The translations under genes and the position numbers were made by a program. This document shows positions 47,830 to 59,099 of a stretch of 64,000 nucleotides of DNA, piece after piece (the first letter of the stretch is position 1; each line of letters begins with the position of its first letter). The notes beneath the pieces were generated by a model that worked only from the letters and a program-made list of their open reading frames with translations, had not been told where the DNA came from and did not search any database. Source of the DNA: Girardinichthys multiradiatus (lineage: Eukaryota; Chordata; Actinopteri; Cyprinodontiformes; Goodeidae); contig NC_061794.1 of NCBI RefSeq assembly GCF_021462225.1, positions 42,718,914-42,782,913 of the forward strand. Direction: 5' to 3'.

Positions 47830-48560
47830 CCCTCTGTGCTGTTTGAAATGAATGCTGAAGATGTACATCACACCCCATTGCTCCAGGCTCATTTGAGCAC
47901 TCGGCAGAATAGCCTGATGACCTGAGATCAGGTAGGGCTATAACTCCCCAGGGAGCTTGCTAAGCCAAGACAACGCTGCTCTGCTCTCCTTTTCTAATTC
48001 TGCCAGTTCCTCCTGACTTAATTGAGAATTTGAACAAACAAATTAATCATTGCAACCCATAAAAATGACAGGATTCATGCAGTAGCATTCTTCATTCTCT
48101 CTAATTTGTTGTGTGTTGTCGTCCCCCCACCAATCTTCCTGTGCCTTTTCTCAAACCCCCACTGCATTTTTTGTGCTGAATCTGCTGCTTTACCCCCTTA
48201 TGAAAATTACAAATACTTGTCAAGGTTAACGAGTTAATATTCTCATTCAATATTTATTTTATGGGCGAAAGAAAGCGTCTCCCTTCAGCGCATCCTCTTG
48301 CCGAGCGAAGATGGGTTTGTTAATCAAAATGACAAGGACAGTGTCCTTTTGATAATCCCCTGAATCATCGGGAATAAAAAATGAACTTTATTAATCAGCG
48401 GCCTCTGATTAATTGTTATGAAGTGTTGCTCATCCATTTCCCCTGCATTTCCGTAATTTTCACAGAAGCCTAACAATCTCCCAGATGATTTGAAGCCTTT
48501 TGAGCTGGCGTAGCATTCAGCAGCGCAGCAATAAATAGCTGGCCAACACACTCTTCCCTC
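47830..48560. promoter_or_regulatory. Candidate conserved non-coding region
   Basis: The most enhancer-like repeat-free stretch in the window. It holds many ATTA/TAAT homeodomain-type words, for example tcctgacttaattgagaatt, aaacaaattaatcattgcaa, gtttgttaatcaaaatgaca, actttattaatcagcggcct and ctctgattaattgttatgaa. It has no significant frame and no transposon similarity. Inference from composition only. Confidence 0.35.
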
Positions 48561-50050
48561 CTAGATGAGCTACTTTTACAGAAACAAAATGCCCGCCGAG
48601 TCTCAGTCTCTGCTTACAGCCTTCCTTTTTTCATATGACTTTTTTCAGATTCTGAGTTTGCATTTTTGAAATTGCTTGGTCCTAAAACGTCAATAATGTT
48701 TGCCTTCTGTATTAACACTGCAGTATCTTCCAATTTGCTCAGTGAGGTAAATTTTATTTAAAACTTAACAAAACAGACTAAGAAGACCTCCCAACAGAAG
48801 AAGAATGATACTCCAATCTTTGTTGTTAAGTTAAAAAAATGACTTGATAATTTAATTATGTTTTTGATTAATATGTAACAACACATGTCATTTTCACAGT
48901 GAATGGTGCAAGGTTGGTGTTCTGATGTAATTTAAATGAGAATATAAGACATGCAGTATTATTTCCTTTAAAGTTGAGTCCATGAAAGGGAATATCCAAA
49001 CTACTGGAAAGTTTTATTCAAGAAAACTATCTTTTTCTTTTCCTCCTTTCATTTCCTCAAGGCATTTCATTCCAGAAGAGGGCAGATATCATTCAATGGC
49101 CATTACTCATCAGCTGTATTGCACTGTATTTACCCAGAGGTTATTAGCTTTAAATTTAGCTCAATGTTTGAAAGTCCATTGTAAGGAAGTATACATTTAA
49201 CAAGTGTGCACCAGTTATTCTATCCTCTTCAACTGATTTAAGAAGGCTGGGTGTCTCACTTGCAATTAATTGTGGAGGTGTTTTATCCATCAGAATGAAT
49301 AATTTAAAGGGAGTGTTAATAGGTATCCCAGACTTGGCCAAAGGAACAAAGATAAAGTGTTGTTGAAAGACATTTCATTACTTCCCCTCTGATGCTGCTC
49401 TTCATTTGTTCTCTTGTGTCTTTTTTTGGGTCAGTCTGGATGCAATTAAGGACAGCAATAAGGGAATGATAATGATAATAAATGACAATTTTCATTAAAA
49501 GATGAGTCACATTAAGAAAAATGTAAGTTATCAGTTGTCTATGACCATTAGATTTAATTTATTTCTAAACTTGATTATTGTAATCGTTTAGCTCCAAGTC
49601 CCTATTTAAACTTTCCCTATAAATAATAGCCAGACTGTCTTTTGGTCCATGAAAACTTGAATAAATTAGAGGAACAACATTTCTTTCTGGTGCACTGTAA
49701 ACAGTTGTAAGGAAATATATGTGCAGTACCAGGGATAACTGCCTCGAAACTATAATAGTTATCCCCTAAAAATCTATGCAAATGTAATTTGCATGTAATT
49801 TTGTAGTATACTGTAAAATGAAGTAGAGCATTAAAATGGCATTACGTACCTTGCTGAAGAATGGTGTTATACAGTTTTAAAAATGTTTGGTATATGAAAA
49901 ATATGTTTTGCCCCATTGCTTTGACATCAATACCAAGTTTGTTTTTTTTCATCCTACTTTATGATCATCTTAACATCTGGGCATGAAAGTTCAATGCTCT
50001 ATACACAGTCTACAAGTGCCCCAAGTAGTCAAACGGTGATCAGCTGAATG
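48561..50050. other. Gene-free DNA
   Basis: AT-rich unique DNA. The block 48990-49300 has a texture consistent with mild constraint. No element recognised. Confidence 0.45.
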
Positions 50051-50059
50051 AATCAGAAA

Positions 50060-50645
50060 ATAGGTTGGACTGACCTGCTGCTGGAGCCTTCCATTCTACT
50101 TCTAGAGAATCTAGGAACCACCAGTAAACCTGCAGTCTGAGAACGAAGTGCTCTGTTAGGAATATATGGACCAATCAGATCTCTGATGTATGATGGAGCT
50201 AGATCATTAAGAGCTTTATATGTGAGGAGGAGAATTTTAAATTCTATTCTGGACTTAACAGGGAGCCAATGAAGGGAAGCTAAAATAGGAGAAATATGAT
50301 CTCTCTTTTTAATTTTCATCAGACCTTTTGCTGCAGCTTTTTGAATCAGCTGAAGGCTTTTAACTGCATTTTGTGGACATCCTGATAGTAAAGAATTACA
50401 ATAGTCCAGCCTTGAAGTAACAAATGCATGGACTAGTTTTTCAGCGTCACTCCTGGATAGGATATTTCTAATTTTGGCAATTTTCCGGAGGTGAAAGAAG
50501 GAAATCCTAGAAACCTGTTTAATATGGGATTTAAGTGACATGTCCTGGTCAAAAATAACACCAAGGGTTTTTACTTTATTACCGGAGGTCAATTTAATGC
50601 CATCCAGGTTAAGTGATTGACTAAGCAGTTTCTTTTTTAAAGAAA
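50060..50645 (-). pseudogene. L2-type LINE fragment, end of the reverse-transcriptase ORF
   Basis: A minus-strand frame reads VKTLGVIFDQDMSLKSHIKQ, AEKLVHAFVTSRLDYCNSLL, LQLIQKAAAKGLM, SLHWLPVKSRIEFKILLLTY and RALRSQTAGLLVVPR. This is the region C-terminal to the catalytic core in L2-type ORF2. It lacks the catalytic YADD region (5'-truncated) and breaks again after SRMEG, before the usual C-terminus. The open frame continues by chance at both edges. Its 5' edge abuts a Tc1 fragment exactly, forming a chimera. Its lineage differs from the long L2 copy to the right. Confidence 0.85.
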
Positions 50646-51138
50646 ATATTTTCAACAGGACAATGACCCCAAACACACCTCCAGGCTGTGTAAGGGCTAT
50701 TTGACCAAGAAGGAGAGTGATGGGGTGCTGCGCCAGATGACCTGGCCTCCAGAGTCACCGGACCTGAACCCAATCGAGATGGTTTGGGGTTAGCTGGACA
50801 GCAGAGTGAAGGCAAAAGGGCCAACAAGTGCTAAGCATCTCTGGGAACTCCTTCAAGACTGTTGGAAAACCATTTCAGGTGACTACCTCTTGAAGCTCAT
50901 CAACAGAATGCCAAGAGTGTGCGGAGCAGTAATCAAAGCAAAAGGTGGCTACTTTGAAGAACCTAGAATATAAGACATATTTTCAGTTGTTTCACACGTT
51001 TTTGTTCAGTATATAATTCCACATGTGTTAATTCATAGTTTTGATGCCTTCAGTGTGAAGCTACAATATTCATAGTCATGAAAATAAAGAAAACTCTTTG
51101 AATGAGAAGGTGTGTCCAAACCTTTGGTCTGTACTGTA
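50646..51138 (+). pseudogene. Tc1 transposon 3' half
   Basis: Plus strand begins at the second catalytic aspartate region (caacaggacaatgaccccaa), runs through the glutamate motif (acctgaacccaatcgagatg), and ends in the terminal repeat aaggtgtgtccaaacctttg, gtctgtactgta. A TAG (gggttagctgg, near 50791) interrupts just after the glutamate. The 5' half of the element is missing because the L2 fragment lies there. It belongs to a different Tc1 family from the other copies in this window. Confidence 0.85.
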
Positions 51139-51589
51139 CTTCACTGCACAGCAAAATCTGCAGTGTCAGTTCTCCACTGTAAATAACTTTGAGTTCATAT
51201 GTGTTGAATGTAGTTTGGAGGACCTCGAGAGATTGAGCCACATTAGGGAGATGAGCATAAACAAAAAAAAGTGTATACATGGTTTGTGGGATTTCAATCA
51301 AAAATGCTGTATGTGCATGTGACATGGCAGCAGATGACAAAGATGTTGACCAACTGCTTCCGCCTCTCTGCCTGCTCAGACGCTTTTCTCCTAAGCTCCC
51401 TGCTTGCTTGCATTCTTTTACTCCTAACTTTTTATCTCTTAGCCACAATTACGGAAATATTGGACTAAAACTACTTCTTACCAGCGACTCCCAAGGATTA
51501 TTATTATTTTATTTTTTTCTAAAGGATTTTGATGTTTTTATAATCAAACTTGAAAGAAGGACAAGTTGACACCAGCTAATCAGCACAAA

Positions 51590-52898
51590 ATGCCTCTCTT
51601 CACCACAGAGGACTTCGACAAACTTTTACAGAAATTTGCTGTTTTGGAGACGAAAATCCATTGACTAGAAGTGAATGTGGAGGTGAATATGGGGTACAAC
51701 AATGATTCAACTCTGCCGGTGATCCAAAACAGTGACAGCCAGCTCAACAACTCAGCCGGCAAACAGAACACTGAGAATAAACCTACCGGCAGACCCCCCT
51801 GGCATGTTTTAGGGGCATCCCCAAAAAATCAAGGTGGACGACTCACTGGAAGATCTCGGCAATTAAATAAATTAGAATGGCCAGAATTACAGAGAAATGC
51901 CCCCGTTTCCCCTGGGAAAAGGAGACTATGACAGCGAGCTGATGTCACAACAACTGATATGAGTGAGACAGCTAGAAATAATGGAGTTCCCCTCCAGAAC
52001 AGATTTGCTCCACTACAGAATGAAAACCAGGAAAATTATCCATCTTCTGAGATCAATAAAAGGTTTGAGAACAACCTTCACTTCATTCTAAACAGTCTTC
52101 TCCTAAATTGCCAGAGAAAAAGTTCCCCACCGGACCAAGAACCCTAATAGTGGGCAACACAGCTGTGGATGGGATTAAAAACTTCTGTAATAAGAAAAAC
52201 ACAGAAGTTATGATTAGTACCGGTAACGTCGTGTCTGATATCTCAGAGAATATTCTTGCAATCACAGAAAAGCGCCCGTCTCTAGAAAACCTTATTATAC
52301 ACTGTGGAGCCATGGATGACGTGGCTAAGAAAAAATCAGAAAGACTGAAGGAGGATTTCACTCGTCTTCTGAATATTGTTGGAGGTCTCAATATCAAGGT
52401 GTTTCTTAGCGGACCCTTTGCACCAATTTTCCGTGGAGATGAGGTTTTTTCCAGACTTCTGATGATTAATAAGTGGTTGAAAAATAATGTGCTACCACAC
52501 CTGTGAACTTCATCTACAACTTTAATATTTTTTGGGAAAAAAGACAACTCTTCAAGCAAGTTGGTTTCTGTTTGAACAAGCCGGGTGCCAGACGTCTCAC
52601 ATCTAATCTCTTCTATTCAGTAAATAATCCGCCAGCAGCTTCGACCTTCAGCAGAGAACATGGAGTATCAACAACAATGATAACGCTGCCTCCAACAGCT
52701 CCAGCAGAAACAATCAGCCAGTTGGCTGAGAAAGAGAGGTCATCACAAAAGGTCCCCCCGTCGAAATCCACAGGAAAGGTGGACCCCCCCGTTATACCCC
52801 CAAAACCCAGACCCAGACCGACACCCCCGGTAAAGCCCCCTCACCCCAGACCCCGACCCAGGCCCAGACAGCACAGAACTCTCCCATCTCCCCACTGA
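51590..52898 (+). pseudogene. L2 ORF1 relic with SGNH/esterase-like domain
   Basis: ORF1 of L2-type LINEs binds the element RNA and often carries an esterase fold. The ATG at 51590 opens a coiled-coil-like start (TTEDFDKLLQKFAVLETKIH) cut by an in-frame TGA near 51662, then a hydrophilic linker. The domain at 52108-52506 reads RTLIVGNTAVDGIKNF (first SGNH block; the usual serine position reads threonine here) and LENLIIHCGAMDDVAKKKSE (the later block). A one-base shift near 52504 moves the rest into another frame (NFIYNFNIFWEKRQLF, GFCLNKPGARRLTSNLFYSV). A proline/arginine-rich tail follows to 52898. Confidence 0.8.
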
Positions 52899-53176
52899 GC
52901 CCACTTTTTGCTTTACTGGATTCTGATAACATGAAAGGAGCTCTTAAAATCCGGACCCAAATGGCTCCGACATCTTCTCCATTTAACACACCTCGTGGCC
53001 GTGGCCCTGCTACTGGACCAACATCTTCCAAATGTCACAGAGCTCCACCACCTCCTAACCTATCTACTCCTAATCAGGACCTTCAAATCACTTCTCTGTG
53101 ATACAGAGTAACAGTGGTAACTCTATCAGAAATGAGCGTGTCCAGGAAAAACAGCCTGTGTACAACCAGACAGAGT

Positions 53177-54090
53177 TAATATCAGCAACTAAGTCATATA
53201 AACTGGCTTTACTGAACATTAGATCTCTGTCTGTAAAATAATTTTTAATCAATGACTTCATTACTGACCACGATCTTGATGTTATGTTTTTAACAGAATC
53301 ATGGTTACATGAATTTAATGAAGCTCCCATTCTGATAGAGTCGACGCCTCCAAACTACAAATTTCTTTGTGAGAGCAGAGAGCAAAGAAAAGGTGGAGGG
53401 GGGGCACTTTGTTTACAGATTTATTAGAGTGTTAAAAAGTATTTCTGGGCAAATTTGACTCTTTTGAATATTTGGCTCTCCAGGTAAAGAGCCTGGTCTG
53501 AACAATGTTCTTGAATGTTTCCAGGCCTCCTAAGTCCAAAACAAACTTTATCAGTGATTTTAATGAGCTTTTATCTGTGATATGTGTTGATTATGACTGT
53601 TTAATTATTGTGGGAGACTTCAACATTCAGATGGACAATCCTGAAGACAGAAGTCCAATAGATCTATGTGACACTCTTAGAAATGTTGGTTAAACATGTT
53701 AAACAGCAAAGGCACAAACAGGGACATATTTTGGAATTGATCATCACTAAGGGTGTAAACATTTCCAAGGTGTCTGTAACTGATGTTGATCTATCTGACC
53801 ACTTTTCTGTTATTTTTGAAAGCATCATCTGCAATGACTCAGTTTGCCAAAGAGACATGATAAGAAAACGCATCTTTAAGGACGGTGCTGCTGAAACCTT
53901 TAACCAGATTTACTCTTCTACCTCCACTTTGCCCTGTAACACTGTAGATAAGTTGGTAGAAAACTTTCATTCTAAAATCTCGGACATCATTAATTCTATT
54001 GTGAAAGTGAAAGTTGTTTCTGGGAAGAAAATGTCTCCATGGAGAAGTGCTCCACCAGTCAGAAGTGAAAAAAAGGAGTGTTGAAAAGCT
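53177..54090 (+). pseudogene. L2 ORF2 endonuclease relic
   Basis: Apurinic-type endonuclease domain that nicks target DNA for target-primed reverse transcription. From about 53205 it reads LALLNIRSLSVK (N-terminal motif), then a TAA at about 53238, then DVMFLTESWLHEF (catalytic glutamate). After a gap comes LIIVGDFNIQMDNPED (53505-53693 frame) and VDLSDHFSVIFE (the SDH motif; 53668-54084 frame). The frames are shifted against each other. Downstream codons to 54320 continue the linker toward the reverse transcriptase, with further stops. Confidence 0.85.
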
Positions 54091-54313
54091 GAACGCAGGT
54101 GGCGAAAGACTGGACTCCAGGTTCACTATATTATCTATAAAGAGAGACTATACAGATATAACCTACAACTGAACAAATGCAAGGGAATCTTTCTTTTCTG
54201 AGATCATCAGCAAAAACAAAAACAATCCTTGTGCACTATTTGCCACGGTCGACAGGTTAACAAACCCTCCTGTAACTGTAGCATCTGAACTCCACTCTAC
54301 CAGGGCCTGCAAT

Positions 54314-54329
54314 GAATTTGCTAAATTCT
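54314..54329. repeat. Left direct repeat flanking the Rex3 insertion
   Basis: gaatttgctaaattct at 54314-54329 recurs at 55304-55319. The right copy continues into the L2 reverse-transcriptase sequence, showing it is the host-LINE target site. Confidence 0.85.
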
Positions 54330-54430
54330 CGTCTTCCGCTTATCCGGGACCGAGTTGCGGGGGCAGCAGACTTAGCAGAGACACCCAGATGTCCCTCTCC
54401 CCAGACACCTCCTCCAGCTCCTCCGAGATA

Positions 54431-55215
54431 CTAAAACTCCTCCACTTGAGGCAGGAACTCCCCTCCAACCCGAAGAGGACAAGCCACCCGTTTCCGGTCG
54501 AGAACAATGGCCTTGGACTTGGAGGAGCTGATCCTCATCCCAGCCGCTTCACACTCGGCTGCAAACCGCCCCAGCGCATGCTGTAGGTCTTGGCTAGAGG
54601 GGGCCAGCAAGACCACGTCATCTGCAAAAAGAAGAGACGAAATCCTCTGGTCCCCAAACCAGACCCCCTCCGGCCCTTGGGTGCTCCTAGAAATCCTGTC
54701 CATAAAAGTTATGAACAGGACCGGTGACAAAGGGCAGCCCTGCTGGAGTCCAACATGTACCGGGAACAGGTCCGACTTAGTGCAATGCGAACCAAACTCC
54801 TGCTCCGCTTGTACAGAGACCGGATGGCCCCTAATAAAGGGCCCCTGACTCCATACTCCTGGAGCACCCCCCACAAGACATCACGAGGGACGCAGTCAAA
54901 TGCTTTCTCCAGGTCCACAAAACACATGTAGACCGGTTGGGCAAACTCCCATGAACCCTCGAGTACCCTGCAGAGGGTATAGAGCTGGTCCAGTGTTCCA
55001 CGGCCGGGACGAAAACCACACTGCTCCTCTTGAAGCCAGGGTTTGACTATTGGCTGGACTCTCCTCTCCAATACCCTGGCGTAGGCCTTACCAGGGAGGC
55101 TGAGGAGTGTGATCCCCTGTAGTTGGAACACAGCCTCCGGTCACCCTTCTTATGAAGGGGGACCACCACCCCAGTCTGCCAGTCAGAGGCACTGTCCTTG
55201 ACCGCCATGCAATGT
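54431..55215 (-). pseudogene. Rex3 reverse transcriptase relic
   Basis: Minus-strand frames read, in order, WQTGVVVPLHKKGDRR, EEQCGFRPGRGTLDQLYTL, VYMCFVDLEKAFDCVPRDVL, HVGLQQGCPLSPVLF and ISSLLFADDVVLLAPSSQDL. These are the RT core with the catalytic FADD. A shift joins the frames at 54709-54874. At the left the sequence jumps near 54430 from LPQVEEF into EELEEVSGERD-like C-terminal codons, so a large internal part is missing. It lacks the endonuclease. Inactive. Confidence 0.85.
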
Positions 55216-55247
55216 TGAAGGTGCAAAGAGGATTGGGCAGTAGACAA

Positions 55248-55303
55248 AGGTGGAGACCTCGGCGGCCCGATCCCCGGATGCTTAGGCTGGCTCTAGGGAC
55301 GTG
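55248..55303 (+). mobile_element. Inverted 5' segment of Rex3 (endonuclease start)
   Basis: Here the plus strand reads RMLRLALGTWN, the typical beginning of an RTE-type endonuclease, while the rest of the Rex3 copy is on the minus strand. A short 5' piece turned around relative to the 3' piece is the mark of twin-primed (5'-inverted) integration. The last bases (acgtggaat) overlap the target repeat gaatttgctaaattct, suggesting base-pairing with the target. Confidence 0.6.
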
Positions 55304-55319
55304 GAATTTGCTAAATTCT
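55304..55319. repeat. Right direct repeat flanking the Rex3 insertion
   Basis: Exact repeat of 54314-54329 (gaatttgctaaattct). Confidence 0.85.
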
Positions 55320-57065
55320 TTACTGAAAAAACCCAAAAGATCAGAGGGGCAGTCAGCACATCCACATCAACTCCAGTACCAATGCTGTCTCCAACTAGAA
55401 CTGACTTTGACAAAATTTCTCAATTTCACCAAATAAACTACAAAAACTTAGAAGAAATCGTACAGCAACTAAGCTCTTCTTCCTGCTGTCTCGATCTTTT
55501 ACCCACAGCTTTCCTTAAGAAAGCTTTGCCTGTAATAACATCTGATTTAACACAAATAATAAACACGTCCCTTTTGTCAGGTATTTTCCCCCAGGCCCTG
55601 AAAACAGCAATTATCAAACTTCTATTGAAAAAGAGCAACTTGGACAAGCTGCTACTACAGAACTACAGGCCTATATCAAACCTCCCCTTCATCAGTAAGA
55701 TTATTGAAAAAGCTGTGTTTCAACATTAAAACAACTTCCTTACAACGACCAACCGCTTTGATGTCTTCCAGACAGGCTTCTGTGCTCATCACAGTACAGA
55801 GACTGCTCTTGTCAAGGTGTTCAATGACATCTGTATAAATGCAGACTGTGGAAGAACCACAGTGCTGGCATTATTGGACCTTAGTGCAGCATTCGACACT
55901 GTTGATCACTCCATTTTATTAGAGTGCCTGGAAAACTGGGTCGGCCTTTCTGGTACAGCACTCAACTGGTTTAAATCCTACTTGAAGGACAGGGACTTTT
56001 TTGTGTCAGTAGGTAACTTTACATCAGAGAGCACAAAAATCACATGTGGCGTTCCCCAAGGGTCCATCTTAGGGCCTCTCCTATTCAGTATCTACATGCT
56101 CCCCCTAACTCAGATTTGAAAAAACAACAACGTAAGTTATCATAACTATGCAGACGACACACAGCTATACGTTACGATGTCACCAGGTGACCATGAACCC
56201 ATTCAAGCGCTGGGTAAATGCTTAGAAGAAATCAATGCTTGGATGTGCCAAAATTTTCTTCAGCTGAATCAAAACAAAAGTAATAATCTTTGGACCAAAG
56301 GAAGAGCATTTAAAAGTTAGCACACAGCTTCAGTTAATACAGCTTGAAACCACCAGTCAGGCTCGAAACCTGGGTGTAGTGATGGACTCAGACCTGAACC
56401 TTCAGAGGCACATAAAGGTAGTAACTAGGTCGGCCTTCTATCACCTAAAGAACATCTCCAGGATTAAAGGACTAATGTCTCAGCAGGACCTTGAAAAACT
56501 AATTCATGCGTTCATATTTAGTAGAATTGATTACCGCAACGGTGTCTTCACAAGTCTGCCTAAAAAGTCGATCAGACAGCTGCAGTTGATCCAGAACGCT
56601 GCTGCCCGCGTCCTCACTAGAACTAAGAAATTGGAGCACATCACCCCGGTTCTAAAGTTCCTACACTGGCTCCCTGTAGCTCAGAGAATAGACTTTAAAA
56701 TACTTCTGTTAGTCTATAAATCATTGAATGGCTTAGCACCAAAATACATTACAGACTGGTTGTCAGTGTATCAACCACCCAGACCTCTCAGGTCTCCTGG
56801 CTCAAATCTACTCTGCATACCCAGAACCAGAACCAAACATGGAGAAGCAGCTTTTAGTTCTTATGCTCCACTAATCTGGAATAAACTCCCAGAAAACGGT
56901 AAAAGCACCGCAACCCTAAGTTGCTTTAAATCAAGATTAAAAATCTATTTGTTTAGAGTGGCCTTTGACTGTGCCATCCAAACATTATTAATTATGTTTT
57001 CAGTCCAATTTTCTCTTTATTTTTATTTATTTATTTATTTATTTTTAATTACCTCTGTTGTTTGA
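55320..57065 (+). pseudogene. L2 ORF2 reverse transcriptase relic
   Basis: Resumes the LINE after the Rex3 insert: FAKFFTEKTQKI, ALKTAIIKLLLKKSNLDKLL, QNYRPISNLPFISKIIEKAV, then a stop at about 55727; [20 protein letters not shown] with the first catalytic aspartate, [17 protein letters not shown], a stop near 56117, then [11 protein letters not shown] with the catalytic aspartates; and the long C-terminal frame at 56379-57065 (LIHAFIFSRIDYRNGVF, LQLIQNAAARVLTRT, FLHWLPVAQRIDFKILLLVY, AAFSSYAPLIWNKLPENGKS). At least two stops and one shift (near 56280) disable it. A TTTA tract lies in the last codons (about 57016-57050). Confidence 0.88.
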
Positions 57066-57160
57066 TTTTCTGTGTCATTGTAATGTTTTTCTGTATGTAC
57101 AGCGCCTTGAGTGCCTTGTTGCTGAAAAGCGCTATATAAATAAACTTGACTTGACTTGAC
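57066..57160 (+). other. L2 LINE 3' untranslated end and tail
   Basis: tgtacagcgccttgagtgcc, aaagcgctatataaataaac, then ttgacttgacttgac. The terminal pentamer repeat (acttg) is the usual end of this fish L2 lineage. Confidence 0.85.
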
Positions 57161-59095
57161 CATCAAAACATTAACATGCAGAAAAAGATCCTCAACATTG
57201 CTAAATCATTGCTAAATATTTTCCCTAAACAGCTCTAACATGTTTTATTTGACACATTCCCCTTTGCTTTTCATGAAAAACCATGACTTACATTCTATGT
57301 TTAATGGAAACAGTCAGAGCAAAGTAAAAGATTAAAATGGCTCCATTACTGTTCCGGGTTTCCAGCTTAGGAAAAAATATCTGTCTACATATCGTTTTAA
57401 TAAAGCTTTAATATCTTGTCCACATTTATACACCAATTCACACGTCTCCAATTTGAAAAATGTTTTTAAAAATCTGGTTTTGCTACAAAAAGGATCTGTT
57501 TACATGTGTACAGAAGGTACAAAGACACCAGAAAATATTCATGTTTGTGTGCACAGAGCCTTATCTGAGTCAGGTCAATATTTTAGTTAAATGCACCTTT
57601 TCGTTTTGCAACACATGGTATTAGTGAAAAGACCTCTCGAATTATTTTCTCCAAAGAACCATATTCATTAGCTCATTCGGAACATTGTTTGTAATATTTC
57701 CTAGTCTGGTTTTTGGTCCACATGGTTTTCATTTATTTCCTGTTGGAACTGTCTCTGCTGATTTTGATTTTATTTTTCATGTTTTTGTATTTTAAGTCAA
57801 TCTTCTGTTTGGTTATGTTTTGTTCAGTGACTTTTTAGTTATCTGGTTTCTGTGTCTTAATTTCTGTTTCCGTTCATCCTAATAGTTTCCTTCAGTTGCT
57901 TCAGTGCCTGGCGTCAATCTCAGATGTTTCCATTCAGTCATTAGTCCAACCTGGTACCAATCCCAGTAATCACTTCACCCCATGGTACATGGTACCTGAT
58001 CTTATCTTGGTTCAGGATCTCATGACTTTTTAAGACTTCTTTTCTACTATACTACAAACAACTATTATATAAAACACCCCAGATCACTGACACTGTGGCA
58101 CCCCTGATCCAAACGGAACTTAACACTTATATACAAATGCTATATGCAAATTGCTACTTCAGTATTTTGTTTGATCTTGTTTAGAACATTCTATTCAAGC
58201 AATGCTTTGTTATGGATCTGAACCAGAACTAGTTAAAGAGCCAGAATTCTAGTTTAAAACCCTGATCTAACCTGCTCAAGAGGCCTAAAAAAGAAAATTG
58301 CAGTTTTCAGGTTTTTGATTGTGTATTGTCTGTGGGTTCTCAATCAGCAGTTAAACATTAAAATGTTCGACAAATGCAAAGGCTTTGGCAGATTAATGAC
58401 AAATGATGCATATAAAAGATATAAATAAAACTTGAAAAAATAAAATTTTTAAGACAATGAAAAAAAAATGTTTTCATTTTTTACACTTTTTCAGACCATA
58501 AAAATTATCAAAGCAAATTCCATACTTTTCCAAATTTGTCAAGGTTCTTCAGGAACCCTGACAAATATGCATCGGTTAGCCTAAAAGCATTTTACCTTTA
58601 TAGATTCTGGGAGTTTGTTTCTGGCCTAAGAAGTGTGAAATGCCCATATGGTCAGTGATAGACACTGAATTCCTAAATTCAAGTTATTTTCTGGCCCTTC
58701 TTGAATTAACATTAGTGTTGCTAACATAGCAAACTCAGCGCTGATTTTTAAACTGTATGCAGCTTATACATCAAGAAATAATTAAAAATAATCATAGCAG
58801 TAATAAATCTACGTTCTGTAATCGGTAATTGTTTGCCATGCAGTTAAAAAATCTATTCCAACCAAAAGCTAAAATCCTAATTTTAAATGTATTATACCTT
58901 ACTTTTAATACAGTCTTTCTAACAGAGATGAAGTACATCATATGCATTTTTAAGATGAAAAGTTTTGCTTGTACTTTATCACATGAATGGCTGTATACTC
59001 TGCTAACCCATAAAAGCACAGTTTTCATTGCAGGAAGTCTAAAATTGATGACATTGGGTCCTTGATCTCAGTACAGCTTTGAATGATGCCTCCTC
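57161..59095. other. Gene-free DNA
   Basis: AT-rich. The stretch 57700-58120 has a weak retroposon-like style but no defined ends. No frame with a domain. Confidence 0.45.
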
Positions 59096-59099
59096 TGTG

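Larger units (their letters stand above)
54330..55303 (-). mobile_element. Rex3 (RTE-clade) retrotransposon insertion, rearranged
   Basis: About 974 bp in minus orientation. It has the 3' tail at the left (tcgtcttccgcttatccggg), the ORF2 end, an internal deletion, reverse-transcriptase sequence, and at the right a short piece in the opposite (plus) orientation. The block cggtgacaaagggcagccc near 54722 is a conserved Rex3 signature as I recall it. A 16-bp direct repeat flanks it, and the insertion splits the L2 reading frame between endonuclease and reverse transcriptase. Confidence 0.88.
51320..57160 (+). mobile_element. L2-type LINE, nearly full length, dead, with Rex3 insertion
   Basis: About 4.85 kb excluding the insert: leader, ORF1 with an esterase-like domain, ORF2 with endonuclease and reverse transcriptase, and a 3' end with the phrase cgctatataaataaacttga followed by acttg repeats, typical of fish L2-type LINEs. 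The exact 5' end is uncertain. It is interrupted at 54330-55303 by a Rex3 copy and carries many stops and shifts. Confidence 0.85.

Noticed and set aside
54507..54848. Plus-strand 113-codon frame in the Rex3 insert
   Set aside because: Antisense to the Rex3 reverse transcriptase.
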